Source: Hydrogenovibrio sp. JE_KL2
GTDB lineage: Bacteria; Pseudomonadota; Gammaproteobacteria; Thiomicrospirales; Thiomicrospiraceae
Assembly: GCF_009296185.1 (NCBI RefSeq)
Contig: NZ_WBJR01000002.1
Location: 186,001 to 250,000, forward strand
DNA length: 64,000 nt
Direction: 5' to 3'
Below, piece after piece: positions 18,664 through 26,941 of the stretch. The translations under genes and the position numbers were made by a program. The notes beneath the pieces are model-generated. The model was not told the origin of the DNA and searched no databases. It was given only the letters and a program-made list of their open reading frames with translations. How positions within the stretch are numbered: the first letter of the stretch is position 1; each line of letters starts with the position of its first letter.

Positions 18664-20757
18664 ATGCTTGCTGAACAAACCCTAACGTCCTTAAAAGGCG
18701 TTGGCGAAAAACAACTCGAAAAACTCCATCGACTCGGGCTTCACACAGTTCAGGACTTACTGTTTCATCTGCCGCTACGTTATCAAGATAAAACCAAACT
18801 CACGCCGTTATCCAACCTCTTCGTCGGTCAAGAAGCGCTGGTAGAAGGCGAAATCATCAGCCAACACCTAACACAGAGCCGCAACACCAGCTTATTGGTC
18901 AAAATTGTCGATGCCGAAGGCAATTTGCTTACCTGCCGATTCTTTCACTTCCACTACCGTCAGGCACAACAATTTAAACGAGGGCTGATCCTCAGAGCTT
19001 ATGGCGAAGTCCGTTCCGGGCCAACCGGCTTAGAGATGGTTCACCCCACCTATCAACTCTTCGCCGCGGACAAGCCGCCTGCCTTAGAAGATACGCTGTC
19101 CCCCATTTACCCAACGACCGAAGGCTTAGGACAACCCTCGCTGCTAAAGTTGATGACGCAAGCCGTCGCCCTGTTGAAGCAATATCCATTGGACGAAGGT
19201 ATTCCCAATGAATTACTGGACTCTCTACAGCTCCCGGGTATCAATCAAGCACTACTGACTTTGCACCAACCTCAGCCGGAAGACGACCTTTTCCAAATCA
19301 AGCAATTTGAACACCCTGCTCAAAAGCGTCTGATTTTAGAAGAACTCATGACCTCACAAATGAGCCTGTTGTTGATGCGCCAATCGGAAAAGAAATACGA
19401 TGCGCCCGTTTTCACTGTTGGCGAAAAGAGCCAAGCTTTACTGGCTAACCTCCCATTTGAACTCACCCAAGCGCAACAACGTGTGCTAAATGAAATTCAA
19501 CAGGATCTGGCATTACCGCACCCCATGCAGCGTCTTGTTCAGGGGGATGTCGGCTCTGGAAAAACCGTTATTGCGGCGCTTGCCGCTATTCAAGCCGCCG
19601 AGGCAGGCTATCAAGTGGCTATTATGGCGCCGACCGAGATTCTGGCTGAACAACACCGCAATCACTTCATGGAATGGCTGATTCCACTTGGCATTGACGT
19701 CGCTTGGCTAAACGGCAGAATGAAGGCCGCAGAAAAAAGACTCATGCTTGGCAAAGTATCTTCAGGAGAAGCACAAGTCATTATCGGGACACATGCGCTA
19801 TTTCAGGAAAGCGTTGAATTCCATCGATTAGGCTTAGTGATTATTGATGAACAGCACCGTTTCGGCGTTCACCAGCGGCTCGCACTTCATGAAAAAGGCA
19901 AAGCGAGCAATGAGTCTTCAGAAAATGAAAACCACCCTCATCAACTGATTATGACCGCCACCCCTATTCCCAGAACACTCGCGATGACCGCTTATGGTGA
20001 TCTGGACTTGTCCGTTATTGACGAATTACCACCTGGAAGAAAACCGATTGAGACTGCGGTATTAAGCAATGCAAAACGCTTTGAGGTCATGGAGCATTTA
20101 GTCGCGCAATGCCAACAAGGTGTTCAAGCCTATTGGGTTTGCCCTTTAATCGAGGAGTCAGAGTTACTGCATGCCCAAGCCGCCGAAGTAACGGCGCAGC
20201 AATTCAAAGACAATTGGCCGGATTTAAAGGTCGGGCTGATTCATGGCCGTTTGAAAGGAGACGAAAAAGCGACGGTCATGAATGCTTTTCAGCAACACGA
20301 TATTGATCTATTGGTCGCCACCACGGTGATTGAAGTGGGGGTTAATGTCCCAAATGCCAGCCTGATGATTATCGAAAACGCCGAACGCCTTGGCCTTGCA
20401 CAATTGCACCAGCTTAGAGGACGTGTCGGGCGGGGTTCCAAACAAAGCCATTGTGTCTTACTCTACCAGCCACCATTGAGTGAAACAGGCAAGGCTCGCT
20501 TGAATATTATGAGAGAAACCAATGATGGCTTTAGAATCGCCGAAGAAGATTTAAAACTTCGCGGACCAGGAGAAATACTGGGAACAAGACAGACAGGCGG
20601 CATACAATTCCGCATTGCCGACTTAAAGCGGGACCAAGAGTGGATTGCCACGGCAAAACATTTGGCGGAAACTTTTTTACATAGTGCAAGCAATGAACAA
20701 ATCACCGTCTTACAAACCCGCTGGCATGGCGAGCGGCTTGCCTATCAAAGAGCCTAA
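18664..20757 (+). CDS. recG: ATP-dependent DNA helicase RecG
   Basis: Remodels stalled replication forks and branch-migrates Holliday junctions. The 697 residues match E. coli (693). The wedge/OB domain fills the first 250 residues; the helicase core has the P-loop VQGDVGSGKTVIA, MAPTEILAEQH, IGTHALFQ, the DEQHRFGV box, TATPIPRTLAM, then the second RecA domain with GLIHGRLKGDEK, VATTVIEVGVNVPNAS and QLRGRVGRG. The C-terminal TRAM-like GILGTRQTGG region is intact. It begins 94 bases after the TraB/GumN gene, with one repeat copy between. Confidence 0.97.
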   Translation: MLAEQTLTSLKGVGEKQLEKLHRLGLHTVQDLLFHLPLRYQDKTKLTPLSNLFVGQEALVEGEIISQHLTQSRNTSLLVKIVDAEGNLLTCRFFHFHYRQAQQFKRGLILRAYGEVRSGPTGLEMVHPTYQLFAADKPPALEDTLSPIYPTTEGLGQPSLLKLMTQAVALLKQYPLDEGIPNELLDSLQLPGINQALLTLHQPQPEDDLFQIKQFEHPAQKRLILEELMTSQMSLLLMRQSEKKYDAPVFTVGEKSQALLANLPFELTQAQQRVLNEIQQDLALPHPMQRLVQGDVGSGKTVIAALAAIQAAEAGYQVAIMAPTEILAEQHRNHFMEWLIPLGIDVAWLNGRMKAAEKRLMLGKVSSGEAQVIIGTHALFQESVEFHRLGLVIIDEQHRFGVHQRLALHEKGKASNESSENENHPHQLIMTATPIPRTLAMTAYGDLDLSVIDELPPGRKPIETAVLSNAKRFEVMEHLVAQCQQGVQAYWVCPLIEESELLHAQAAEVTAQQFKDNWPDLKVGLIHGRLKGDEKATVMNAFQQHDIDLLVATTVIEVGVNVPNASLMIIENAERLGLAQLHQLRGRVGRGSKQSHCVLLYQPPLSETGKARLNIMRETNDGFRIAEEDLKLRGPGEILGTRQTGGIQFRIADLKRDQEWIATAKHLAETFLHSASNEQITVLQTRWHGERLAYQRA

Positions 20758-20763
20758 GCGTTT

Positions 20764-21336
20764 ATGATACAGCCTGCTAAAACCCTCAGCCCCAAATGGT
20801 ATGCCAAACCCTTAAAGCACAGGATGATGCTTACCAGAAGCCTGGAAGACTGGTTGTTTGATCCTTCTTCTCTAACGGCTAAGTTAAGACAAAAGTGCCC
20901 CGAACTATCGGTCAAAATCTTGTCTGAAAAATTGGAATACCCATTGCCTGATGAGCAACAACGCTTGAAAATGGCTCCCGGAGAAAAGGCATGGATCAGG
21001 ATTGTGACACTCACCTGCGGCGAGTTGCCCTTGGTTTATGCCAGAACCATCATTCCCAACTTTCAACCGGGAAATCCCTGGTTTTCACTAAAGACATTGG
21101 GGCATACACCATTAGGACATGTTTTGTTCGCAAAGGATATCAAAAACCATTATTTCCGCTCGGAATTTGAATGCCAAGATCAACGAAAAATCTGGCCTTA
21201 TCTTAGCACTAAGACTATTTTTTTATCAGAAAAAGGGAATAGATTAGCTTCTAGACGCTGCGAATTCTCCAAAAAAGGGAATTCGCTTTTATTGACTGAG
21301 GTGTTTTTACCCAACAGCTTACCGCTATTTGATTAA
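20764..21336 (+). CDS. ubiC: Chorismate pyruvate-lyase UbiC
   Basis: Splits chorismate into 4-hydroxybenzoate and pyruvate, the first committed step of ubiquinone synthesis. The 190-residue protein fits the family (E. coli 165) with an N-terminal W.....L.DWLFDPSSLTAKLR, a central EKAWIRIVTLTCGELPLVYARTIIP containing the active-site arginine region, LGHTPLGHVLF, and a C-terminal RRCEFSKKGNSLLLTEVFLP. It starts 6 bases after recG and overlaps the convergent anti-sigma gene by 4 bases. UbiA, the next enzyme, is encoded 6 kb away. Confidence 0.9.
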   Translation: MIQPAKTLSPKWYAKPLKHRMMLTRSLEDWLFDPSSLTAKLRQKCPELSVKILSEKLEYPLPDEQQRLKMAPGEKAWIRIVTLTCGELPLVYARTIIPNFQPGNPWFSLKTLGHTPLGHVLFAKDIKNHYFRSEFECQDQRKIWPYLSTKTIFLSEKGNRLASRRCEFSKKGNSLLLTEVFLPNSLPLFD

Positions 21337-22043
21337 AACTTATGGTAGCTCCATCCGTGCTGCATTTTATCGACAATTTCGTCAACTGCAGTACGGTCTG
21401 ACTCAACATTTGAAATCAACTTAATCGGATGTCCCGAATCGGCACGACGCTCCAAGGCACGCTTACAAGCAAGCAGCTTCAGATTGTCATACTTTTTCAG
21501 CATCTCAATAATTTCCGCTCGGTTTTTACTGGTCTGATCGAATAAATCAATTCCATGGTCATTTGCGACGATTTCAACCTGAGGCTTTGAAGCTGTTCCA
21601 GAGGTCTTTTCCAATAGCTGATTTGCGGTTTGCAACAAAGCTTGCACACGTGCAGGCTTGTCTGAATCAATATGTAAAATCACTTTTTTAGGTGCAAAAT
21701 TATCTGCGACCAAGCTTGACGTTACATTTCCGGCTTGCAGTTCGCCAGTTTGGTGAGACGCCACAAACCCAAGCCCAAATGCCAACGTCAAAGAAGCCGC
21801 TACTGCCCAACGAGACCCCCAACCTTTGGAAGTTTGAACATTCAATTCCGGCATGGGTGGAATATCAATTTTCTGGTAGTGCTCCAAAATCTGTTGTTTG
21901 ATCTTTCTGAGTTCGCAGACTTCTTCTTTTAATTCATCATCCTGACGCATTGCCTTTTCAAATGCATTTTTTTCTTTTGAAGAAAGGTCTCCATCAATGT
22001 AGGCATGCAGGTTTTGAACAGTAAATTTATCAAGTGCGTTCAT
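21333..22043 (-). CDS. Anti-sigma factor with periplasmic DsrE-like domain
   Basis: A 236-residue protein. Residues 1-55 (LHAYIDGDLSSKEKNAFEKAM) resemble the cytoplasmic anti-sigma domain of the zf-HC2 type without the zinc ligands. A membrane helix follows at about 79-96 (WAVAASLTLAFGLGFVA). Residues 119-236, expected in the periplasm, look like a DsrE/F domain: KKVILHIDSDKP, VEIVANDHGIDLF, a single Cys193 in LKLLACKRAL, and a closing VDEIVDKMQHGWSYHKF. This aligns with both secreted DsrE-like proteins encoded divergently, including the cysteine. It lies 2 bases after the ECF sigma gene. The anti-sigma role is inferred from position and layout. Confidence 0.8.
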   Translation of the reverse strand: MNALDKFTVQNLHAYIDGDLSSKEKNAFEKAMRQDDELKEEVCELRKIKQQILEHYQKIDIPPMPELNVQTSKGWGSRWAVAASLTLAFGLGFVASHQTGELQAGNVTSSLVADNFAPKKVILHIDSDKPARVQALLQTANQLLEKTSGTASKPQVEIVANDHGIDLFDQTSKNRAEIIEMLKKYDNLKLLACKRALERRADSGHPIKLISNVESDRTAVDEIVDKMQHGWSYHKF

Positions 22044-22045
22044 GG

Positions 22046-22618
22046 CTATTTACTCTTCTTAAGACTCACCACATTATGATGATAATGTGGAATATATTTC
22101 TCACTTGTAACCAATTTTTTCAGCTTATCACGTGCTCGGGAAAGCCTACTCATAACGGTTCCCACTGGTATTTCCATGACCTCTGCCACTTCCTGATAGC
22201 TATAACCTTGCAGGTCAACCAAAATAATAATTTCCTTTTGATCGACAGGCAAACACCCTATCGCATCGTGGATATTTTGGATGGTCTGTTTTTTGATATA
22301 CAACGTCTCAATCGATTCGGACTGCAACTCCTCCGAAAAGTCATCAACATCGACCTGTTGCCAACGTGAATTGTGACGACAGTTGTCATAAAACAGGTTA
22401 TGCATCACTTTGCACAACCATCGATCAATGTTTTCAAAGCTGGTAATGGTCTCTGCTTTTTGCAACGACTTCAGCATAGTGTCCTGCACCAGATCCTGTG
22501 CAAGAGAACCATCCTGACACCAAGCATAAGCAATACGATAGAGGTTCGCATAATGCGACTCCAAAACCGCATGCAGCTTAGTTTGATTGTTTTTTTGTTT
22601 TATCCAAGTTCTTATCAT
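22046..22618 (-). CDS. ECF-family RNA polymerase sigma factor
   Basis: A 190-residue extracytoplasmic-function sigma factor. Region 2 reads LYRIAYAWCQDGSLAQDLVQDTMLKSL, and IDRWLCKVMHNLFYDNCR continues it. Region 4 reads LPVDQKEIIILVDLQGYSYQEVAEVMEIPVGTVMSRLSRARDKLKK with a clear helix-turn-helix. The linker is short, as in ECF proteins. It is followed after 2 bases by its putative membrane anti-sigma factor and faces two dsrE-like genes across 214 bases. The subgroup cannot be fixed by eye. Confidence 0.92.
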   Translation of the reverse strand: MIRTWIKQKNNQTKLHAVLESHYANLYRIAYAWCQDGSLAQDLVQDTMLKSLQKAETITSFENIDRWLCKVMHNLFYDNCRHNSRWQQVDVDDFSEELQSESIETLYIKKQTIQNIHDAIGCLPVDQKEIIILVDLQGYSYQEVAEVMEIPVGTVMSRLSRARDKLKKLVTSEKYIPHYHHNVVSLKKSK

Positions 22619-22760
22619 TTTGATATCTTTAAAAATTCACTTTTTCCATCTTAGGCAAAAAAAAATTAGAGCACAAGCGATATTTTCAATATCAGAAAAT
22701 AATGATTTTCTTAAATAAATGGCGCTGATTTATCCATAGAAAATTGCAGTGGAACAAAGT

Positions 22761-22786
22761 GGAATAAACCTCTCCTCCCCCCCGTT
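22761..22786 (+). promoter_or_regulatory. Candidate ECF-type promoter of the dsrE-like genes
   Basis: GGAATAAAC (-35-like) and CGTT (-10-like) are separated by 17 bases counted from GGAAT. GGAA and CGT are common ECF promoter elements. A second GGAACAAA lies 10 bases upstream. It sits 50 bases before the first dsrE-like start. A low-certainty call based on general ECF promoter features. Confidence 0.4.
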
Positions 22787-22838
22787 ATTGCCATGAGTAC
22801 TCAAAGTTTTACATTTCAACTAGAAGGAAACTGTGGTG

Positions 22839-23297
22839 ATGAAATTTTTAACACGTTCGTTTATTTTGGGCTGGTTGTTCAGCCTGCTACTTTCGCCGAT
22901 GGCGATGGCAGCGCAACAAGAAGCTCCACTACCTGATACCTTTGCCGCCCATAAAGTGGTATTGCAAATCAGTGACCCTGACCCTTTTAAGCAAACTTTG
23001 GTTCTCAATGTTGCTGGCAACCTAATGAAATATTACGGCCCTGAGAATGTTGATATCGAAGTCGTAGCTTTTGGCCCTGGCTTACGTTTGCTGATGAAAG
23101 GTAATGTAAACACGCCTCGCATCAAATCAATGATGAGTACTGGTATTCGCTTCAGTGCCTGTCAAAACACACTGAACAACTTTGCGAAAAAGCTTGGGTA
23201 TACCCCAAAAATCATTGAAGGCGTACAAATGGTTCCAGCTGGTGCAGGAAGAATTCTGCAATTGAATGCTGCTGGTTACCAAATCCTTAAACCATAA
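22839..23297 (+). CDS. Secreted DsrE-family protein 1
   Basis: A 152-residue protein with a signal peptide (cleavage expected after AMA, residue 24), so probably periplasmic. The mature part follows the DsrE/F family: HKVVLQISDPDPFKQTLVLN, NLMKYYGPENVDIEVVAFGP with the GPGLRLL turn, one cysteine (Cys108, IRFSACQNTL), and the closing LQLNAAGYQILKP. Cytoplasmic DsrE relatives carry persulfide sulfur on a comparable cysteine; that role here is inference. ATG 22839 has AAGGA about 10 bases upstream; GTG 22833 is an alternative. It is divergent from the sigma operon and 23 bases before a paralogue. Confidence 0.85.
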   Translation: MKFLTRSFILGWLFSLLLSPMAMAAQQEAPLPDTFAAHKVVLQISDPDPFKQTLVLNVAGNLMKYYGPENVDIEVVAFGPGLRLLMKGNVNTPRIKSMMSTGIRFSACQNTLNNFAKKLGYTPKIIEGVQMVPAGAGRILQLNAAGYQILKP

Positions 23298-23320
23298 AAA
23301 AATAATCTTAGGAGCAAGCA

Positions 23321-23812
23321 ATGTTCAACAAAATGAAATTTTTTAAATTGATGTTTGGCTTACTGATTGCCGGTTTGGCAATGTCAGGCCCAGCTTCAGC
23401 AAACGAGCGTTACGGTGATCAAAAGGTGGTTTATCACATTAACTATGATGATCCTAAACACCAGGCAACCGTTTTGCATAACATTCAAAACAACATCAAT
23501 GCCGTCGGCGCGGACCACATTACAGTCAAAGTGGTTCTGCACGGAAATGGATTATCTTTACTGTTACTTCCTAAAGCATTAAAGACTCATCCAAAATTTC
23601 GTACTGCAAATGCGACATCTGAAATGCAACAAAAAATTGACGCTTTAAAAATGCAAGGCGTGCAATTCGATGTTTGCGCCAACACGCTTAAAGGTAAAGC
23701 CGTGGACTATAAAAAAGATCTTTATGATGTAGATACCAAAGATGTTGTGCCAAGCGGCGTTGCTGAACTTGTTCGCCTACAACAACAAGGCTATGCCTAC
23801 CTAAGACCCTAA
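23321..23812 (+). CDS. Secreted DsrE-family protein 2
   Basis: A 163-residue paralogue of the preceding protein, with a signal peptide ending GPASA (residue 27). QKVVYHINYDDPKHQATVLHN, ITVKVVLHGNGLSLLLLP, the cysteine at 119 (VQFDVCANTL), and VPSGVAELVRLQQQGYAYLRP follow the periplasmic DsrE pattern closely. A 15-20 residue insertion (PKFRTANATSEMQQ) is not present in paralogue 1. AGGAG lies 7 bases before the ATG. It is likely cotranscribed with paralogue 1 and possibly with the porin downstream. Confidence 0.87.
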   Translation: MFNKMKFFKLMFGLLIAGLAMSGPASANERYGDQKVVYHINYDDPKHQATVLHNIQNNINAVGADHITVKVVLHGNGLSLLLLPKALKTHPKFRTANATSEMQQKIDALKMQGVQFDVCANTLKGKAVDYKKDLYDVDTKDVVPSGVAELVRLQQQGYAYLRP

Positions 23813-23837
23813 CTCATTGCAAGATATCGTCGCTAGT

Positions 23838-23861
23838 ATGTTGCTTTATTTGTAGCAACAT
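23838..23861 (+). other. Hairpin between dsrE-like gene and porin
   Basis: ATGTTGCT and AGCAACAT form an 8-bp stem with an 8-base loop. There is no T-run after it, so it looks more like an mRNA-processing or attenuating hairpin inside a transcript than a full terminator. Confidence 0.5.
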
Positions 23862-23908
23862 CAGGAGAACTTTATCTCAAAAGATTAAATTAAGAAGAGA
23901 TGATACTT

Positions 23909-25207
23909 ATGAAAACACAATTTATGAAAAAAGTACTTCCACTCGCTCTACTTGCAGCAACCGCTTCGACAACAGCACATGCAGCTAACTGGTTGATGCT
24001 ACAAGGAACCGAACCCACCAATCAGGCACCTCGTGCAAAAGTTTGGGGAATCCTACAATTGGACTACCAGCAAACTGATGATACCAAGCTTAAAGCAGGG
24101 CCTTATGCAGGAAAGTCCGCAGCATTTAACCAAGTTGCACCTCAGCTGTCTTCTTCAAGCAGCTTTAATGTAAAACGTGCACGTATTGGGGTAAGAGGAA
24201 ACAATTTCCCATTGGACTCCAAAATTAACTACTTCCTATTGGCGGAATTCGGTAACAACGGCATTACCACGGGCAAAAACGCTTCTCAAGGTCAGTTGAC
24301 AGATGCCAGTGTCACCATCAACCACATTCCTGGTGCACGCATTCGTGTCGGTTTGTTCAAAACACCTGGCTCAGAAGAAGCGATGCAAGCGATTGGTGTT
24401 GCCAATTATGTTAACTTCAGCAATGTGACTGACCGCCTATTGTTGGAACGCTATTTTGATACATCATCTTCCGATACTCAGCGCAACGGGCCTGTTGGTG
24501 CTTTCCGTGATACCGGGGTAGAAGTTTTTGACAGCTTCAACCTAAAAGGCTGGGATACCAGTTATGCCGTGATGCTTGGTAACGGTAATGGCTTGGCAAG
24601 AGTCGACAACAATAAAAACAAAGATACCTATTTATATCTTTCTACCGAAAAAGTATTCGGTGACTCTAAAGGACCACGCCGCCATGGTCTGAAGTTCTAC
24701 GTTTGGTCACAAAACGGTAAACGCACTATCGACAACACCGAGAAAAAGCGTGATCGTTCTGGATTAGGAACAACTTATTTTAATGGTAAATATCGTTTAG
24801 CTGCAGAATATGTAAATGCAGACGGCATGATCTACGGTGGAACCAAAGGGGGCGGAACGCCTGCTGATAGTGCAACATTCAACGTTCAGCCAGATCAGGC
24901 AGCCAATGGTTATCACGTTGACCTAGGGTACCGTGTCGTGCCAAAGGTTGAGTTGAACGTTCGTTATGACTATCTAGATAGCGGTACCAAAAATAACGCT
25001 AAATCTGGCACAAACAATGATGAAGAAAGGCAGTTTACGACCACTACTCTTGGCGCTCAATATTTCTTCAACAAAAAAACCACTTTGATTGCGAACTATG
25101 AGATTCGTGACATTAAAGCACCTGGCGCACCATCTTCTGCACCAGTGCATAAAATTCTAGACTCTCTGGACAATCGTATTGCCCTTCAATTGAGAGTCAT
25201 TTACTAG
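23909..25207 (+). CDS. Outer-membrane porin, OprP/OprO-like
   Basis: A 432-residue protein with a signal peptide (LALLAATASTTAHA, then ANWLML) and an overall beta-barrel pattern. It resembles the phosphate-selective porin family: WGILQLDYQQTDD, FNVKRARIGVRGN, INYFLLAEFGNN, IRVGLFKTPGSEE, DTGVEVFDSFN, and a last strand ending in an aromatic residue (IALQLRVIY). Substrate is unknown. ATG 23909 is preferred over ATG 23900 because GAAGAG then has better spacing. It lies downstream of the dsrE-like genes and may belong to the same ECF-controlled unit. Confidence 0.82.
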   Translation: MKTQFMKKVLPLALLAATASTTAHAANWLMLQGTEPTNQAPRAKVWGILQLDYQQTDDTKLKAGPYAGKSAAFNQVAPQLSSSSSFNVKRARIGVRGNNFPLDSKINYFLLAEFGNNGITTGKNASQGQLTDASVTINHIPGARIRVGLFKTPGSEEAMQAIGVANYVNFSNVTDRLLLERYFDTSSSDTQRNGPVGAFRDTGVEVFDSFNLKGWDTSYAVMLGNGNGLARVDNNKNKDTYLYLSTEKVFGDSKGPRRHGLKFYVWSQNGKRTIDNTEKKRDRSGLGTTYFNGKYRLAAEYVNADGMIYGGTKGGGTPADSATFNVQPDQAANGYHVDLGYRVVPKVELNVRYDYLDSGTKNNAKSGTNNDEERQFTTTTLGAQYFFNKKTTLIANYEIRDIKAPGAPSSAPVHKILDSLDNRIALQLRVIY

Positions 25208-25241
25208 TCTTGATTTTTTAATGCTTGTCTCTTAACCCTTT

Positions 25242-25278
25242 CCTGCTACTTCTATCTCCATTGGTAGCAGGCTTTTTT
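25242..25278 (+). terminator. Terminator after the porin gene
   Basis: CCTGCTAC and GTAGCAGG form an 8-bp stem with a 14-base loop, followed by CTTTTTT. It lies in the short gap before the convergent gene. Confidence 0.88.
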
Positions 25279-26437
25279 ACTTTTCAAACTTCCTATCATA
25301 AAACTGCGCTTCAAACATAAAGGTAATATTGGGATCTGCTTGACGAAAAGCCGTATCCTGACTGAAGTCCACCCGCGGTTGAATCTCAAAGAATAACCAT
25401 TTCTTATAAATACGTTCTCGCCAGTTGAATCCTATATGGTACGACGTTAAGTGCGGTCCAACATCCTTAGTATCCCAATCCCAACCAACATGATAGGCCA
25501 CTGCACGATGCACGTTCATCGTCTGATAAAAATAGAAGGTCTGATGCAATTCATAGAATTGCTCTTTATCCCACCAAGTTCCTAGCGTCTCAGATCGAAA
25601 TAAATTTTCATGGTTAAATTGATAGTCAAAAGTTTGCTTGGATGTCAGTCCAACCCCGTCATAACTTTCCCAAAATAAGTCTTGCACCATACGGCTGTAA
25701 ATTTTATCGCTCAACTGCCATTTATAGGTCCCTTTGATACGCGCATAAGGATCGGGAGAAATACCTCTAAAATTCCAACCAAAACCGACAAATGACGACG
25801 TATAGTCCTTTACGTCCAACATATAACGCAATCCAACCGCTGTTGCCGTGTCATTATTGGCTGTTGCCGTCGCTGCGGTATTGCCGGAAACATTGGCATC
25901 CGAGCTGGCGTTTGCATAATCCTGTATGGAGTTTTCTGCCGACTGCACAATCATATTCCATCGTTTGTTGGTTCTTGGCAATGCGACTTTTGCTCGAAAC
26001 TTCACTCTGGTATCAACCTTACCATTGGCATGGAGAGTAAGAGGTGTCATGATATCCAGGCGGCTGCCTTGCGTTCGGTCAAAATCTTCATCAGAACCAA
26101 AGAAGGCATCAGCAGACTCTCCCAAATCCTCTACGTAACCGCCCACCCAATTCTGAACTTTGTCTAGATAATTGAATGTCGAATTCATCAATGGGTTAGA
26201 AGTGCCTTCAAAAAAGTATTGTTTGTTATCGGATTGAGGAGAAGCCTTTTGGGTATCGGTATCTGAAGGAAGAAGCGTTGTATTGTTTTCAAGATTTGAT
26301 GAAATTGAAGGCGATTTCGATTTCTCATTGCTTTTGGGCGTATCGGCACCTGCCAAACATGAGATCGGCCATATCAGACAAATGCCGAAACAGGTTATAA
26401 TGCTTCTAACGAAAACCAACACCTTAATTATGTCCAA
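25277..26437 (-). CDS. Predicted outer-membrane beta-barrel protein, unknown function
   Basis: A 386-residue protein with an N-terminal hydrophobic segment (ITCFGICLIWPISCLAG), then a low-complexity Ser/Asn/Lys linker to about residue 75. The remainder has alternating aromatic strands (TLHANGKVDTRVKFRAKV, YKWQLSDKIYSRMVQDLFW, YHIGFNWRERIYKKWLFFE, ending FMFEAQFYDRKFEK). This suggests an outer-membrane barrel, but I recognise no named family. The longest frame starts with TTG and no good ribosome binding site is visible, so the start is uncertain. Its first codons overlap the first codons of the divergent gene at 26430. Confidence 0.65.
   Translation of the reverse strand: MDIIKVLVFVRSIITCFGICLIWPISCLAGADTPKSNEKSKSPSISSNLENNTTLLPSDTDTQKASPQSDNKQYFFEGTSNPLMNSTFNYLDKVQNWVGGYVEDLGESADAFFGSDEDFDRTQGSRLDIMTPLTLHANGKVDTRVKFRAKVALPRTNKRWNMIVQSAENSIQDYANASSDANVSGNTAATATANNDTATAVGLRYMLDVKDYTSSFVGFGWNFRGISPDPYARIKGTYKWQLSDKIYSRMVQDLFWESYDGVGLTSKQTFDYQFNHENLFRSETLGTWWDKEQFYELHQTFYFYQTMNVHRAVAYHVGWDWDTKDVGPHLTSYHIGFNWRERIYKKWLFFEIQPRVDFSQDTAFRQADPNITFMFEAQFYDRKFEK
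26396..26401 (+). promoter_or_regulatory. -10 box for the gene at 26430
   Basis: TATAAT 29 bases before ATG 26430, lying within the 5' coding part of the divergent barrel gene. No clear -35 box. Confidence 0.4.
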
Positions 26438-26927
26438 TCAAATTAAACAAATACAAGCGCATTATCTCCCAATAGAAGACAGAATCCTGCTTAAGATTCA
26501 TACCGATGACAAACAGGTATTCCATGCATGGTTGACCCGCCGTTATTTAAAATTATTGCTGCCTGCATTACAAGGCCAGCATCCACAAACAGGCGAAGCC
26601 CTTTTTAGCGAAAACGCACAAACTGAGATAGTTCAGCCAGCTGCCCTTGATGAAAGCCAGTTTAATCAGCCTTACGAACCGCCAGAAGCCGCTGATTTTC
26701 CTTTAGGGGAAGCGCCAATCCTTCTAAGCAAGATTACTTTCAAAGGGTTTGATACTGATGCGCCGCAATTAGCCCTTGAACCAGAAGAAGGGGCTGGCAT
26801 CGCACTCAGTTATCAGCCATCTTTTGTCAAAGCGCTACTCACGATTATTCAGCAATCTGTCGCTAAGGCCGACTGGCAATTTGATAGCTTCATCCATCAA
26901 GCACCTGAAATTGGTACGCTACAATAA
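26430..26927 (+). CDS. Hypothetical cytoplasmic protein
   Basis: A 165-residue acidic protein without signal peptide or membrane segments. It starts IKQIQAHYLPIEDRILLKIHTDDKQVFHAWLTRR and has a Pro/Glu-rich middle (YEPPEAADFPLGEAP). I do not recognise the family. ATG 26430 is chosen because a TATAAT box lies 29 bases before it; the longer frame from 26283 would be translated entirely antisense to the barrel gene. No ribosome binding site is evident. It is followed by the convergent ubiA. Confidence 0.7.
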   Translation: MSNQIKQIQAHYLPIEDRILLKIHTDDKQVFHAWLTRRYLKLLLPALQGQHPQTGEALFSENAQTEIVQPAALDESQFNQPYEPPEAADFPLGEAPILLSKITFKGFDTDAPQLALEPEEGAGIALSYQPSFVKALLTIIQQSVAKADWQFDSFIHQAPEIGTLQ

Positions 26928-26941
26928 TCACTGTTCTTGGC

